From contig FOAY01000003.1 of the NCBI GenBank assembly GCA_900109485.1, positions 242,816 to 306,815 on the forward strand: 64,000 bases of DNA. Reading direction: 5' to 3'. The translations under genes and the position numbers were made by a program. The DNA comes from Kosakonia sacchari (lineage in GTDB: Bacteria; Pseudomonadota; Gammaproteobacteria; Enterobacterales; Enterobacteriaceae). The notes below the pieces were generated by a model. That model saw nothing but the letters and a program-made list of their open reading frames with translations, was not told the DNA's origin and did not search any database. Positions 38,154 through 47,587 of the stretch are shown here, piece by piece (position 1 is the first letter of the stretch; each line of letters starts with the position of its first letter).

Positions 38154-38870
38154 GCGGTATGCGTTATCCTGCAACCGGCAGGCGCGGCGGCTGACATCCA
38201 GCGCCAGGCACAGCGCGACATCGCGGGCAAAACCTCTCTCCTGAAGCTCTCTTGCTGAGGCGCAGTGATGTAAATCAGCGAGGCTGCTTTCACGAAATGC
38301 CGCGGCTGCGACTTGTGCTTCCGGCGACAGATGGCGTTTGCCGAGGGCGGCAATAATCGCTCCCGCCGCCAGATAATCTTCTACTGCCGGGCGCAGGCTA
38401 CCATCCGGCCAGCGCTCTCCAGCCGGGATCAGCAAAATGCGTTGAAAACCAGCGCAGGCCTGTGCGGTGGCAGTCCGGTTGCGGAAGCAGCCGCTAAATA
38501 CCGCCGCGCCGCAGTCGCGCGCTTTGAAGGAGATCGTCGAACCGTTCGGCGAGGGCAGCACCAGCCGGTGCCCGGCGGGAATATCGCGCAATGAAGTCGG
38601 TGAGAGCGTATAGCGCTCGCCGCTGAACGTGCGTTCGAAACTGGCGACATTGGCACCGTTCTCCTGTGCGTAGCGCAGCGCGCTGTCATCTTTCCACGGC
38701 CATGGATAGATAAGCGCGTCGTTATCATTTGCCAGGCTGACGCAGGTGGAAAACGACATCACATCGACAATCACCACGCAATCTGCTTCGTGCGCCAGAT
38801 GTTCCGCCGCCGCTAAACCCCACTCCAGCCGCACTTCAAACGGGTTTTGGTTGAACCAGGCGTTGCTCAT
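38124..38870 (-). CDS. ComB-family protein (2-phosphosulfolactate phosphatase-like)
   Basis: 248 residues from ATG 38870 (GAGG upstream); the longer frame to 38963 is unsupported. It matches the ComB family through [29 protein letters not shown] and [15 protein letters not shown]. ComB removes phosphate from 2-phosphosulfolactate in coenzyme M or sulfolactate synthesis, but no partner genes (comA, comC) are present, so the real substrate here may differ. It is not in the E. coli order. Tail overlap with rcdA is 30 bases. Confidence 0.82.
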   Translation of the reverse strand: MSNAWFNQNPFEVRLEWGLAAAEHLAHEADCVVIVDVMSFSTCVSLANDNDALIYPWPWKDDSALRYAQENGANVASFERTFSGERYTLSPTSLRDIPAGHRLVLPSPNGSTISFKARDCGAAVFSGCFRNRTATAQACAGFQRILLIPAGERWPDGSLRPAVEDYLAAGAIIAALGKRHLSPEAQVAAAAFRESSLADLHHCASARELQERGFARDVALCLALDVSRRACRLQDNAYRSEPGDTANH

Positions 38871-39099
38871 TGGGGAGCCTCTATTAGTTGTCGTCCGGTA
38901 ATAAAGCAGAATAGCGCGATGAAAAACAATCCACTGGCGATTTCTCTGTAAAAGGGTGTGCATATATTCATCTAAAATTCAGATGAATTTCATCCGCTTA
39001 TTGGATTTGACGTTAAAAAAATCGCTGGTAACGTTTCTGACAACCCTTCCCGCTTTGCTCACCCTCGCATATTTTTTAATGAGAATGGAGAGGTGCATA

Positions 39100-40128
39100 A
39101 TGCGAGGTCGATTCACGATAGCGGGGTGGTTTCTGATGGCGAGTATTTCGGGTTCGGCATTGGCTGCCACCCAAGAGCTGGCGGGCAATACGCCTGGCGC
39201 GGAGGTCATTCACGTTGAAAAATCCCGCGGGCAGATCGATTTACTGAGCAATATCGTTTACAGCCAGATTCGGAATGTGCGTTCCATTCGCCAGTTAAAC
39301 ATGTCGCTACTGGTTCCGCGCACCAGCGCGCTGAAACCGGCCATCGTTTACTTCCCCGGAGGCGGTTTTACTTCCGCCGATTACGACAAATTTATTGAAA
39401 TGCGTATGGCGCTGGCGGAAGCGGGGTTTGTTGTCGCCGCGGCGGAGTATCGTGTTGTGCCGAATACCTTCCCGGCGCCGCTGGAAGATGGTAAAGCCGC
39501 AGTGCGCTATTTGCGCGCGCATGCGAAGGAGTACAACATCGATCCGCAACGAATCGGTGTGTTGGGGGATTCTGCTGGTGGCTGGATGGCCCAGATGCTC
39601 GGCACCACCAACAATATAAAAACCTTCGATACCGGCGACAACACCGATCAATCGTCGGCAGTGCAGGCGGTTGCGACGTTATATGGCATTTCAAACTTGC
39701 TGAATATTGGCGAAGGATTCCCGGAGGAGATCCAGCAGGTACATCGCTCTCCGGCGGTCACCGAATCACTGTTGGTGAACGGCGCAGCTTTCAGGAATTT
39801 CCCCGGCGCGACCATCGACAGCGATAAACAAAAAGCGCTGAATGCCAGCCCGATGGGGCATATCAGCGGTAATGAGCCACCGTTCCTTATCATGCACGGC
39901 AGCGCCGACACGCTGGTGTCGCCGGTGCAGAGCGCGCAGCTTTTCAATGCGCTGAAAGAGAAACATGACAAGGTAAAATACATCCTGGTTAAAGGCGCAG
40001 AGCATGGCGATATTTCCTGGTTCCAGCCTGCGGTGATCAAAACGGTGGTCGAGTGGTTCAAACAGACGTTAGGCGCACCCGTAAACGGTGAGGGCAAAGC
40101 GGCAAGCGGTAAAGACGGCAACCTGTAA
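39100..40128 (+). CDS. Secreted acetyl-esterase/lipase-type alpha/beta hydrolase
   Basis: 342 residues from ATG 39100, which has GGAGAGG upstream and gives a signal peptide ending GSALA-A; the frame runs back to 38956 but without signal features. The hormone-sensitive-lipase type core is complete: oxyanion loop FPGGGF, nucleophile GDSAGG, acid HGSADTLVSP and histidine GAEHGD. It acts in the periplasm or outside on short-chain or sugar acyl esters. It is the last gene before the rybB-associated island. Confidence 0.85.
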   Translation: MRGRFTIAGWFLMASISGSALAATQELAGNTPGAEVIHVEKSRGQIDLLSNIVYSQIRNVRSIRQLNMSLLVPRTSALKPAIVYFPGGGFTSADYDKFIEMRMALAEAGFVVAAAEYRVVPNTFPAPLEDGKAAVRYLRAHAKEYNIDPQRIGVLGDSAGGWMAQMLGTTNNIKTFDTGDNTDQSSAVQAVATLYGISNLLNIGEGFPEEIQQVHRSPAVTESLLVNGAAFRNFPGATIDSDKQKALNASPMGHISGNEPPFLIMHGSADTLVSPVQSAQLFNALKEKHDKVKYILVKGAEHGDISWFQPAVIKTVVEWFKQTLGAPVNGEGKAASGKDGNL

Positions 40129-40185
40129 GCGGAGTAATAAAGGCCACCGGAGCGCGTTGAGTAATTCCTTGAGGAGTGAATTTCG

Positions 40186-40201
40186 GGCAACAAAAACCCA
40201 T
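40186..40201 (+). repeat. Left direct repeat of the island (att-like)
   Basis: GGCAACAAAAACCCAT, identical to 44819-44835 except for one A in the run. The other copy is the 3' end of rybB plus its flank. Confidence 0.7.
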
Positions 40202-40204
40202 TTT

Positions 40205-40438
40205 CTGTGGTAGCTGGTGGACAGCAGTTGATTGGCGCGACTGTTAATATCGGCAGCGAAAGCGTGAACACCCTGGCCATGATGCTGACACCATCGATTT
40301 GCTGGCAGAGCTGGCGCAGCAGTGCGCCAGCCACACCCCCCCCCGATACCGGCACGCCGACCAACGCCAGCACCTTTACGCAGACGGCTGGCAGGGCAGG
40401 ACAGACCCCCAGCAAGTATCAGGGCATCATCGCCTGAT
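40205..40438 (+). pseudogene. Fragment of a VgrG / phage baseplate spike C-terminus
   Basis: Three pieces in different frames line up with the C-terminus of VgrG or gpV-like spikes: VAGGQQLIGATVNIGSESVNTL, then TIDLLAELAQQCASHT, then DTGTPTNASTFTQTAG with the ending KYQGIIA and TGA at 40436-40438. The second shift lies at a run of nine C where the usual HTHP becomes HTPPP. The rest of the gene is missing, so this is a remnant from a prophage or T6SS locus. Confidence 0.65.
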
Positions 40439-41170
40439 CCCATTCCTATGCCCGCGTTCTGAGCGCGTCACGATCCGCCCCCATCAGCATGAGCGCACCC
40501 GCCTCACTTCGCTGGCACAGCCACGAGGCGACAAAATAAAGTCGTCACAGACAAAAACGGCACTACACCGCACCCGCCTGCGGTTTTTGGATCGGGGAAA
40601 ATTTCCAGTTTTGTTTTTCTTCAAACCAGACCGCCAGACCGTGCCACTGCTGGCGGTTTGCAGAAAAAATGGAACTAAAAAGATTGAAAAGAATTTCAGT
40701 GTTTTTCAGTTTTCAGGATCGCATAAGGTTTCGTTTGATATTTCAACTGTTTGTTTATAAAGATAATTTGTGATTTTACGTCATGAGTAAGGATCTTTAG
40801 CAGGCTGATAATCAATGATACTGAAAGTATGGTATGCCATGTTTGATGTAGTTTTCGGAGGTTTCTAATAATATAGATGATTGATAAAAATAATATTAAA
40901 AGTCTATGGTTGGTAAGAATGGCTAAATAGAGTGAATCGAAGGTGTTATAATTACCAGTAAAATGGTTATTTACATAAAAACTCATAATTCAATGGGTAT
41001 ATATCATGACGGATAGTAGGGGTTAAAGTTGGGATGTTACATAAATAATAGAGTTATTTATTTTTAAAGTTATAAATATAATTTTAGACACTGGCGATTA
41101 CTTACAGTAATCGCCAGTGGTTTAATTGAATTATCTAGTTTTTATCGAGTGAGATTCTCATGAGCCTTAT
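40439..41170. other. Non-coding, decayed region of the island
   Basis: The first 260 bases have normal GC and look like eroded coding DNA with no intact frame. From about 40690 it becomes AT-rich like the NACHT gene downstream. An inverted pair (CTGGCGATTACTTACAGTAATCGCCAG, about 41093-41119) may end transcription of neighbours. Confidence 0.5.
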
Positions 41171-43402
41171 TTAATTAGCCATATCTAATTTGGTTGCCTC
41201 AATCCAAATATCGTCTTTAGAAGTGTTCATCTCATGCGTAATTAATAGCATCCGGTGACGTGCAGAGTTGATTGCTTTGTAGATATATCCTTCGTCTCCA
41301 TTAACTGTTTCGATGACATTATATTTTAAAAGTAATTCAACAATCTTATTAACTGCTTTTTTTTCTTGTTGGTTTTTAAAACCTTTTATTAGTGAACGTT
41401 CTTTCCTTCCTCTACCGCCTTGTATAAAAACGCGGCGGATACATGATAACAATGCCACTTGATGATTCTTAAGTCCTAGTCTTTTTATTTTTGAAGTTGT
41501 ATTTACAGAGCTAAATTGCTCAACTCTGCAATTTGAAAAATAATTCGGTAGTGCGGAGATATCTGATATCCCCGTAACAAGATTTATTTCACAGCCATCA
41601 AAGGAAATGCTTTCTTTTGGTTCGATATAACAGTCTGTAATATCAATGGAGTTAATCATGCACTCGGATATATTTAAATTTCCGAATGAAATGTTACTTA
41701 GGTCTAGCTTTTCAATAAAACAATCATTTATTGATAATCTTCTAAAGTTAATAATATCCTCGCTGTCACTTTCATTCATGAAAGCACATAGTAGATCTGC
41801 TGATGCTTGTGTGTTTGTATTGGACCAAAGTAGTATTTTACTAACTATTTTTGATGGTTCTTTATTCGCAATTTTATTATAAAGTAATCTTTGACCAAAT
41901 TCACGCAGTGGATTGGTCCACGTAGAAGTTTTTGAGATAACATCAGTATCATAGTGAGATATCATATACTCGGCACGAAGTCCGTCAAGCATATATAAAT
42001 CTATGAACTGGTAATCTGAGCTTTCATTGCCAACACGACCAAAAGAAGGTAATCTTGATAAAATAATTGCTGACTCATCGGTAGCTGAACGCCCTGTAAT
42101 ATTGCTGAAAACGGAACTAACCTCGTTTATAGTAATTGGTCCAAAATCATTATTTTTTATTCTTGTTAAATTTGCCAACTCTATAAGTATTTGCCTGATA
42201 GTTTCCGGGTCGAGAATGGTTTTTTTAATGGTTGCTTCTCTGGAACAAATAAAACTAATTAATTTATCCCAAAAAGCAAACTCATTCTCATATGCTAATA
42301 AATCACCTTTACCTGCAAGACTTGCTATCATTTGAAAAATTAATGGCTTCCAGGGAGCCCAGTGTGGAAGGATGTAGTCTTCGCAACCAATATTGTGCAT
42401 ATAAGTTTTCATTTCATCTTCATTGAATTGTTCAGCACATTCCAATAATAAAGTCTCGCTTTCTTTTAATCCTAAAAAGTTAAACATTTCAGCATCGCTG
42501 TTGAAGTAATTCTCCCTTCCGGTAATTATAACGCCTCCCTTAGTGTTTTGTATTATATCTTTAACCCCAATTAAAGCATCTTGTTTTGCTTGGCTTAGTT
42601 TTGTGGGCTCGTTGCTCCAGTTTTGTGAACCTACCTCATCAAAGCCATCAAGCATGAATATGCATTTTTTTATTTCAAATAATTTAACTGAATTATTTAC
42701 GGCCTCAGGAGGGAATGCGAGATCTTCAAAATGTCTCCTGATTATTTCGTTGGCTCTTTTTAAACTCCAGTTTTCTCTTAGGTTTATAGCAAAACAGTAT
42801 GCATTGTCATGTTCTCCTGTATATTTTGTAAAAATCTCTCGCAGGCATCGACTTTTACCTGAACCAAAACTTCCTTTTAGAATTATTTTATTTCCTTTAT
42901 CGAGAAGTTGTTTTATGTCTTCTATTTTCAACTCTTTATTGGTTCGTGAGTCAATATATTTTACGGGAACGTATGGATTGCTATCTATTTCTCCTGTCCA
43001 GGGATCTATTGCACTACCTATATTTTTCTGCTTGCGTAAATGGACATAATTCCTGTAATCAATAAACTTACTTTCAAATTCTGATAAACTCAATAATTCA
43101 ATTTTGCTTGCGTTTGCTGTCTGTTTCATTAAGTCAGATGGGGGATTCTGAAGGATCATTATACATTTCGTAAATATGCCTTTTGAATTATTGTTGTTTT
43201 TTAATATTAATAACTTATTAATGTCATTCCTTACTTTATCTAAGGTGTGATTTTGAGTGACCTCAATACAAATGGCATAATCATCAGCTATTTGTAAAAA
43301 ACAATCGAACTGCATTCCATCTAAGACTATTGATTTAGCTTCTCTGTTATAAATTAATCTCGAAAATGTTTTTACTCTACTTTCCAATGTCATCCAATCC
43401 AT
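41171..43402 (-). CDS. NACHT-type STAND NTPase with N-terminal nuclease-like domain, candidate antiphage defence protein
   Basis: 743 residues. Residues 1-130: D33 (MQFDCF) and E47-V-T49 (CIEVT) on strands recall the restriction-endonuclease fold, though the usual ExK lysine is a threonine. NACHT NTPase: Walker A GSFGSGKS (177-184) and Walker B CIFMLDGFDEV (246-257). The middle is helical. Residues about 560-640 hold short pentapeptide-like repeats (LSNISFGNLNISEC), followed by a winged-helix-like end. Known bacterial NACHT and Avs proteins sense phage products and then kill the cell. Strongly AT-rich, unlike neighbours, so acquired. Single-gene system; nothing else intact lies in the island. 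Confidence 0.85.
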   Translation of the reverse strand: MDWMTLESRVKTFSRLIYNREAKSIVLDGMQFDCFLQIADDYAICIEVTQNHTLDKVRNDINKLLILKNNNNSKGIFTKCIMILQNPPSDLMKQTANASKIELLSLSEFESKFIDYRNYVHLRKQKNIGSAIDPWTGEIDSNPYVPVKYIDSRTNKELKIEDIKQLLDKGNKIILKGSFGSGKSRCLREIFTKYTGEHDNAYCFAINLRENWSLKRANEIIRRHFEDLAFPPEAVNNSVKLFEIKKCIFMLDGFDEVGSQNWSNEPTKLSQAKQDALIGVKDIIQNTKGGVIITGRENYFNSDAEMFNFLGLKESETLLLECAEQFNEDEMKTYMHNIGCEDYILPHWAPWKPLIFQMIASLAGKGDLLAYENEFAFWDKLISFICSREATIKKTILDPETIRQILIELANLTRIKNNDFGPITINEVSSVFSNITGRSATDESAIILSRLPSFGRVGNESSDYQFIDLYMLDGLRAEYMISHYDTDVISKTSTWTNPLREFGQRLLYNKIANKEPSKIVSKILLWSNTNTQASADLLCAFMNESDSEDIINFRRLSINDCFIEKLDLSNISFGNLNISECMINSIDITDCYIEPKESISFDGCEINLVTGISDISALPNYFSNCRVEQFSSVNTTSKIKRLGLKNHQVALLSCIRRVFIQGGRGRKERSLIKGFKNQQEKKAVNKIVELLLKYNVIETVNGDEGYIYKAINSARHRMLLITHEMNTSKDDIWIEATKLDMAN

Positions 43403-43613
43403 AGTTCCTCCGCTAAAAGTCTTTGAATAAAATGATCTATATAACTGAAAGGTATAGCAAGCTTGGTTTTTTCGTTAATCAAGAGTTCACAAATGAATAT
43501 AACGTATTATCCGTCTGAAAGTAATAGGTTTCGCAAGGATTCTGAGCTGCTCCCCGTTGATTAATACATCGCGATGTTAGTAATGTATTCATTAGCAACG
43601 TGAGGGCATCCCC

Positions 43614-43718
43614 ATGAAGAAGCGTTTTTCCGACGAACAGCTCATCAGTATCCTCCGCGAGGCCGAAGCCATGCTGAATAAGGAGGCGCTTCAGGTAGCT
43701 CTGGGCCGAAAGTTCTGA
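43614..43718 (+). pseudogene. IS3-family orfA with internal deletion
   Basis: 34 codons. The start, MKKRFSDEQLISILREAEA, is joined directly to the normal end MLNKEALQVALGRKF. About 50 residues, including the helix-turn-helix, are missing. Confidence 0.85.
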
Positions 43719-44575
43719 CGACAGACCAGAAGCGGGAAGCCGTGGAAGTCATGCGTGAGGCAACGGTTCTGTCGCGACGTCATGCCTGCAGGCTGGCCGG
43801 TTTGTCCCTGTCAACATGCCGTTATGAGGTTCAGCGTTCGGCTGCTAACGCGCAGTTATCCGCGCGCATCACTGAACTGACAATTGAACGCCGCCGCTTT
43901 GGTTACCGGCGTATCTGGCAGCTTATGCGACGTTGAGGTCTTTACGTTAATCACAAGCAGGTTTACCGCATTTATCATCTTAACGGCTTGAGTGTAAAAC
44001 GCAGACGGCGTCGCAAAGGGCTGGCGACTGAGCGGCTTCAGCTTCTGCGCCCGGATGCACCGAAGCTGACCTGGTCGATGGATTTTGTCATGGATGCACT
44101 CGCCAGTGGCCGACGAATTAAGTGCCTGACCTGCGTGGATGACTTCACGAAGGAGTGTCTGACGATTACCGCTGCTTTCGGGATTCCAGGTGCTCAGGTC
44201 ACGCGTATTCTGGACAGCATTGCGCTGTTTCGTGGCTATCCGGCGACGATAAGAACCGATCAGGGCCCTGAATTTACCTGTCGCGCGCTCGATCAATGGG
44301 CCTTTGAGCATGGAGTGGAACTGCGCATAATCCAGTTGGGCAAGCCAACGCAGAACGGGTTTATTGAGAGTTTTAACGGTCGCTTTCGGGATGAATGCCT
44401 GAATGAGCACTGGTTCAGCGATATTGCCCACGCGAGGAAAATCATTAATGCCTGGCGGCAGGACTATAACGAATGTCGGCCTCATACAGCACTGAATTAC
44501 CAGACGCCATCAGAGTTTGCAGCACGGTGGCGAAATGGAAAATTAGATAGTAACAGAACAGATATTACTAACTGA
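43712..44575 (+). pseudogene. IS3-family orfB transposase with nonsense codon
   Basis: One reading frame across the whole region, interrupted by TGA at 43934-43936 (LMRR[18 protein letters not shown]). The DDE residues remain: D in WSMDFVMD, D in RTDQGPEF and E in [14 protein letters not shown]. The downstream piece could be translated from 43988 but lacks the N-terminal part. Confidence 0.88.
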
Positions 44576-44604
44576 CAGTTGTATCGAATAGTGGGGGCCG
44601 GTCA

Positions 44605-44690
44605 TCCTTGCTTCAAGACCAACCTCGGCGCATTCATCTATGAATGTCTGTTTGATATCTTCCGGGAGATAGAAAACGAGTTAAGAGTAC
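44605..44690 (-). pseudogene. Short coding remnant beside the IS
   Basis: On the minus strand a 27-codon frame reads VFYLPEDIKQTFIDECAEVG and on into the IS end. No start is visible, and the matching continuation on the far side of the IS was not found. Possibly the remains of a gene cut by the insertion. Confidence 0.3.
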
Positions 44691-44818
44691 CTGGATTGAC
44701 TTTGTGATGACACAAAAATTTTCCTTTATGTGAACGGCACAAATCGCTGTCGCCATTCTGTCGCCAAAGGCTACGCATAGGCTATGTAACCTAATGATTT
44801 ATAGAGTTAATAATAACA

Positions 44819-44835
44819 GGCAACAAAAAACCCAT
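44819..44835 (+). repeat. Right direct repeat of the island, inside the rybB terminator
   Basis: GGCAACAAAAAACCCAT; matches 40186-40201 with one extra A. It overlaps the T-run and first stem bases of rybB. Confidence 0.7.
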
Positions 44836-44903
44836 CAACCTTGAACCAAAATGGCGGGGTTGATGGGCTCCACAAAATGGGGACATCAAAGAAAAGCAGT
44901 GGC
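44825..44903 (-). ncRNA. rybB: RybB small RNA
   Basis: The minus strand starts GCCACTGCTTTTCTTTGATG at 44903, the conserved RybB seed end, and closes with the stem CCCATCAACC/GGTTGATGGG and a T-run near 44825. It differs from E. coli RybB in very few bases. RybB is an Hfq-dependent RNA that down-regulates outer-membrane porin mRNAs during envelope stress. Position next to ybjL is as in E. coli. Its 3' end is the island boundary. Confidence 0.96.
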
Positions 44904-44908
44904 ACTAG

Positions 44909-44936
44909 TTATGACTGACACCCCAGAAAAAAGTTC
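44909..44936 (-). promoter_or_regulatory. Sigma-E promoter of rybB
   Basis: Minus strand: GAACTT (44936-44931), 16 bases, then TCATAA (44914-44909), six bases before the RNA start. This fits the known RpoE dependence of rybB. Confidence 0.7.
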
Positions 44937-44969
44937 TGCGCATAACTGAAATATTTTTCAGCTTAGGAG

Positions 44970-46655
44970 TTATCCGAGTCCCGGCCAGATGATGATGATT
45001 AGCGTCCCCGCCAGGGTTAACAATACGTTTGCGATCGCGTAGGTTCCGGCGTAGCCCAGCGCCGGGATGTTGCTGCGCGCGGTATCGCTGATGATCTCCA
45101 TGGCGGGCGCGCAGGTACGTGCGCCCATCATCGCGCCAAAGAGCAGGGCGCGGTTCATTTTCAGCACGTACGCGCCGAACAGGAAACAGATCAGCACCGG
45201 AACGAGGCTTACGATCAACCCGGCGATCAGCATCTGCCCGCCGACGGCGCCCAGACCATGACCAATGCCGCTACCGGCGCTTAAGCCGACTCCAGCCATA
45301 AACACCATCAGGCCAAACTCTTTCACCATCATCAGCGCACCCTGCGGGATATAGCCGAACGTCGGGTGGTTCGCACGCAGGAAGCCAAGCATGATACCGG
45401 CGAACAGCAGGCCGGCGGCATTACCCACGCCAAAACTGAACGAGCTGAACTGGAAGGTGATCATGCCGATCATCAGGCCAACAATAAAGAAGGCGCAGAA
45501 GGCGAGCAGATCGGTCACCTGGCTGTGAATCGAGATAAAGCCGATGCGGTCGGCAATGGTTTTCACCCGGCGGGCATCGCCGCTGATTTGCAGCACGTCG
45601 CCTTTATTGAGCACGATATTGTCGTCGATCGGCATCTCAATCTGGCTACGGATCACGCGGTTAAGAAAACAACCGTGATCGGTCAGTTTCAACTGCGCGA
45701 GACGACGGCCAACCACATTGTGGTTCTTCACCACAACTTCTTCCGTCACGATGCGCATATCCAGCAGATCGCGATCGAATACCTCTTTACCGTTGCGGAA
45801 ACTGGGATCGAGGCGCGCATGCGCGTCCGGGTAACCGACCAGCGAGATCTCATCGCCCATTTGCAGCACTGCGTCACCGTCCGGGCTGGCGAGAATACCG
45901 TTGCGGCGAATACGCTCAATATAACAACCGGTCTGGCGATAGATCCCCAGCTCGCGCAGGTTCTTGCCGTCGGCCCAGGCCACCAGTTCCGGCCCGACGC
46001 GGTAAGCGCGGATCACCGGCAGATAAACTTTGCGATGGGCATCGGTATCGAGGCCGCGTTCGCGAGCGATCTGTTGGGCGCTGGTTTGCAGATCCTGGTG
46101 TTGCAGCTTCGGCAAATAACGCGCGCCGAAAATCAGGCTGACCAGACCAATCAGGTAGGTTAACGCGTAGCCAAGGCTGAGATTATCCAGCGCGCTGGCA
46201 AGATGGCCGCTCTCCATTGAGGCATGGCGCAGCGTATCGCCAGCGCCAACCAGAACGGGGGTTGAGGTCATCGAACCTGCCAGCATCCCGGCGGTGAGGC
46301 CAATATCCCAGCCGAACAATTTTCCCAGCCCTAAGGCAATTAATAGCGCGCTGCCAACTAATACCAGCGCGAGCATCAGATAATTCTTACCGTCGCGGAA
46401 AAAAATCGAAAAAAAGTTGGGGCCAGCTTCAACACCCACACAAAAAATAAACAGCATAAAGCCAAGATTTAATGCATCTGTGTTTATGCTGAAATGCTGC
46501 TGACCTAATAATAACGAAACGACTAAAACGCCAATGGAATTACCGAGTTGTACCGAACCCAGACGTAATTTACCAAGACAAAGGCCGAGTGCCAGTACCA
46601 CAAACAATAACAGTATGTAATTCCCGTTTAACAAATCTGCGACGTTTATATTCAC
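44970..46655 (-). CDS. ybjL: YbjL, AspT/YidE-family membrane transporter
   Basis: 561 residues. Two blocks of membrane helices flank two cytosolic RCK_C-type domains (about 200-380; [23 protein letters not shown]). [15 protein letters not shown] in the first block and [20 protein letters not shown] in the second are the twin signature of the aspartate:alanine antiporter family. The substrate is unknown. Start as in E. coli ([20 protein letters not shown]). Confidence 0.95.
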   Translation of the reverse strand: MNINVADLLNGNYILLLFVVLALGLCLGKLRLGSVQLGNSIGVLVVSLLLGQQHFSINTDALNLGFMLFIFCVGVEAGPNFFSIFFRDGKNYLMLALVLVGSALLIALGLGKLFGWDIGLTAGMLAGSMTSTPVLVGAGDTLRHASMESGHLASALDNLSLGYALTYLIGLVSLIFGARYLPKLQHQDLQTSAQQIARERGLDTDAHRKVYLPVIRAYRVGPELVAWADGKNLRELGIYRQTGCYIERIRRNGILASPDGDAVLQMGDEISLVGYPDAHARLDPSFRNGKEVFDRDLLDMRIVTEEVVVKNHNVVGRRLAQLKLTDHGCFLNRVIRSQIEMPIDDNIVLNKGDVLQISGDARRVKTIADRIGFISIHSQVTDLLAFCAFFIVGLMIGMITFQFSSFSFGVGNAAGLLFAGIMLGFLRANHPTFGYIPQGALMMVKEFGLMVFMAGVGLSAGSGIGHGLGAVGGQMLIAGLIVSLVPVLICFLFGAYVLKMNRALLFGAMMGARTCAPAMEIISDTARSNIPALGYAGTYAIANVLLTLAGTLIIIIWPGLG

Positions 46656-46929
46656 GGAGGCTAACTTCTTGTTTACTTGTAAGTTGTTGAAAGGAATGGT
46701 TATTTGAGCTAGTGTTTTGAACGTGCGCTGGCAAAAAAAAGCGGTGTTGCACCATGCATTCTTCGCAAAACAAAAACAGGGCGATAGTTTAATCGGATTA
46801 GATTACAACGGCTAGTGAGAATCGCGTGTTTACGGCCAGGCCATTTCAGGTATGGATTGCCGTCACCCTTTATCTGTCCGGACATTCTTTTGAACAAACG
46901 GGTATGTGATAGAGAGTCAGGAGGATTGT

Positions 46930-47289
46930 TTGAAGCTCAGGCGACGTCGGCTCGGTGTTATTTGCAGTTTTCTACTCTTTATTGCGGTATGCCTTTCTCT
47001 GGTCGTTAGTATGAAAGGGGATTTACCCGGTTCTGGTAAACCCGCAACAGGTTTGTTGTTTTTTATATTGCCCGGTATTGCCAGCGGCTTTGTTGCTCGC
47101 CGCCGCCGGGTGGTGATTGCGCTGCTGGGGGCGCTGCTGGCGCTACCGTTCTGCTATGTACTGATTCATCTGTTTCTGCTGCCGTCGCGATCGGTCTGGC
47201 AGGAGCTGGCCTGGCTGTTCAGCGCGATGTTCTGGTGTGGGATTGGCGGTCTGGCGTGTCTGTTTGTGGGCAGGGTGTTCAGGCACTAA
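46930..47289 (+). CDS. ybjM: YbjM, inner-membrane protein
   Basis: 119 residues with about four membrane helices. The start is set at TTG 46930, five bases after AGGAGG; the resulting MKLRRRRLGVICSF matches the beginning of E. coli YbjM. An upstream GTG at 46906 has no ribosome site. SVWQELAWLFSAMFWCGIGG is the best conserved part. Function unknown. Confidence 0.85.
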   Translation: MKLRRRRLGVICSFLLFIAVCLSLVVSMKGDLPGSGKPATGLLFFILPGIASGFVARRRRVVIALLGALLALPFCYVLIHLFLLPSRSVWQELAWLFSAMFWCGIGGLACLFVGRVFRH

Positions 47290-47291
47290 AA

Positions 47292-47311
47292 CGCCCCCGG
47301 AAATGGGGGCG
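47292..47311. terminator. Terminator between convergent ybjM and grxA
   Basis: CGCCCCC-GGAAAT-GGGGGCG stem-loop. Confidence 0.65.
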
Positions 47312-47323
47312 GGCGTCGGGCCG

Positions 47324-47587
47324 TTATGCAAACAGGCCGAAATGCTGTTTGGCGTAGGCTTCAAAATCAGTGCAGCCGCCAATGTGTTGCTGGTCGAGGA
47401 AAATCTGCGGTACGGTTTCTACCGGTTTACCGACGGTTTTTTCCAGATCGGCTTTCGTAATCCCTTCCGCGTGAATATCGACATAGCGATAGTTGAAATC
47501 ATCACGTTCAGCGGTCAGTTTTTCTGCCAGCTCTTTTGCGCGCACGCAGTACGGGCAGCCCGGGCGACCAAAAATTACAGCAAACAT
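47324..47587 (-). CDS. grxA: Glutaredoxin 1
   Basis: 87 residues, near identical to E. coli GrxA. Redox site CPYC (11-14), cis-Pro in TVPQIF and the glutathione-binding GGCTDFEAY. It reduces ribonucleotide reductase, PAPS reductase and OxyR using glutathione. AAGGAGAGAG precedes the ATG. Confidence 0.97.
   Translation of the reverse strand: MFAVIFGRPGCPYCVRAKELAEKLTAERDDFNYRYVDIHAEGITKADLEKTVGKPVETVPQIFLDQQHIGGCTDFEAYAKQHFGLFA

Larger units (their letters stand above)
43543..44604 (+). mobile_element. Decayed IS3-family (IS407-like) insertion sequence
   Basis: Imperfect terminal inverted repeats: TGAGCTGCTCCCCGTT at the left and, on the other strand, TGACCGGCCCCCACTA at the right. Length is about 1.06 kb, shorter than the usual 1.2 kb because orfA has lost its middle. 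orfB has an in-frame stop. No clear target duplication is seen (ATTC left, TCCT right), so the element probably cannot move. Confidence 0.85.
40186..44835. mobile_element. Small genomic island at the 3' end of rybB
   Basis: A 4.65-kb insertion between the esterase gene and rybB/ybjL. It is bounded by 16/17-bp direct repeats, the right one formed by the rybB terminator end, as expected after site-specific recombination into a small RNA gene. Contents: a broken VgrG/baseplate tail fragment, an AT-rich NACHT NTPase gene, and a decayed IS3-family element. No integrase gene remains. E. coli has no such genes between rcdA and rybB. The mechanism is inference from repeats and content. Confidence 0.68.

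Noticed and set aside
43623-43680. Programmed frameshift site in the IS
   Set aside because: orfA lacks its central part and orfB has a nonsense codon, so the region is decay rather than an active frameshifting transposase.
44821-44903. Terminator of an island integrase or a tRNA fragment
   Set aside because: The whole stretch is the reverse complement of RybB from its 5' seed to its terminator, so it is the sRNA gene.
45366-46163. Forward frame of 265 residues
   Set aside because: Antisense of ybjL.
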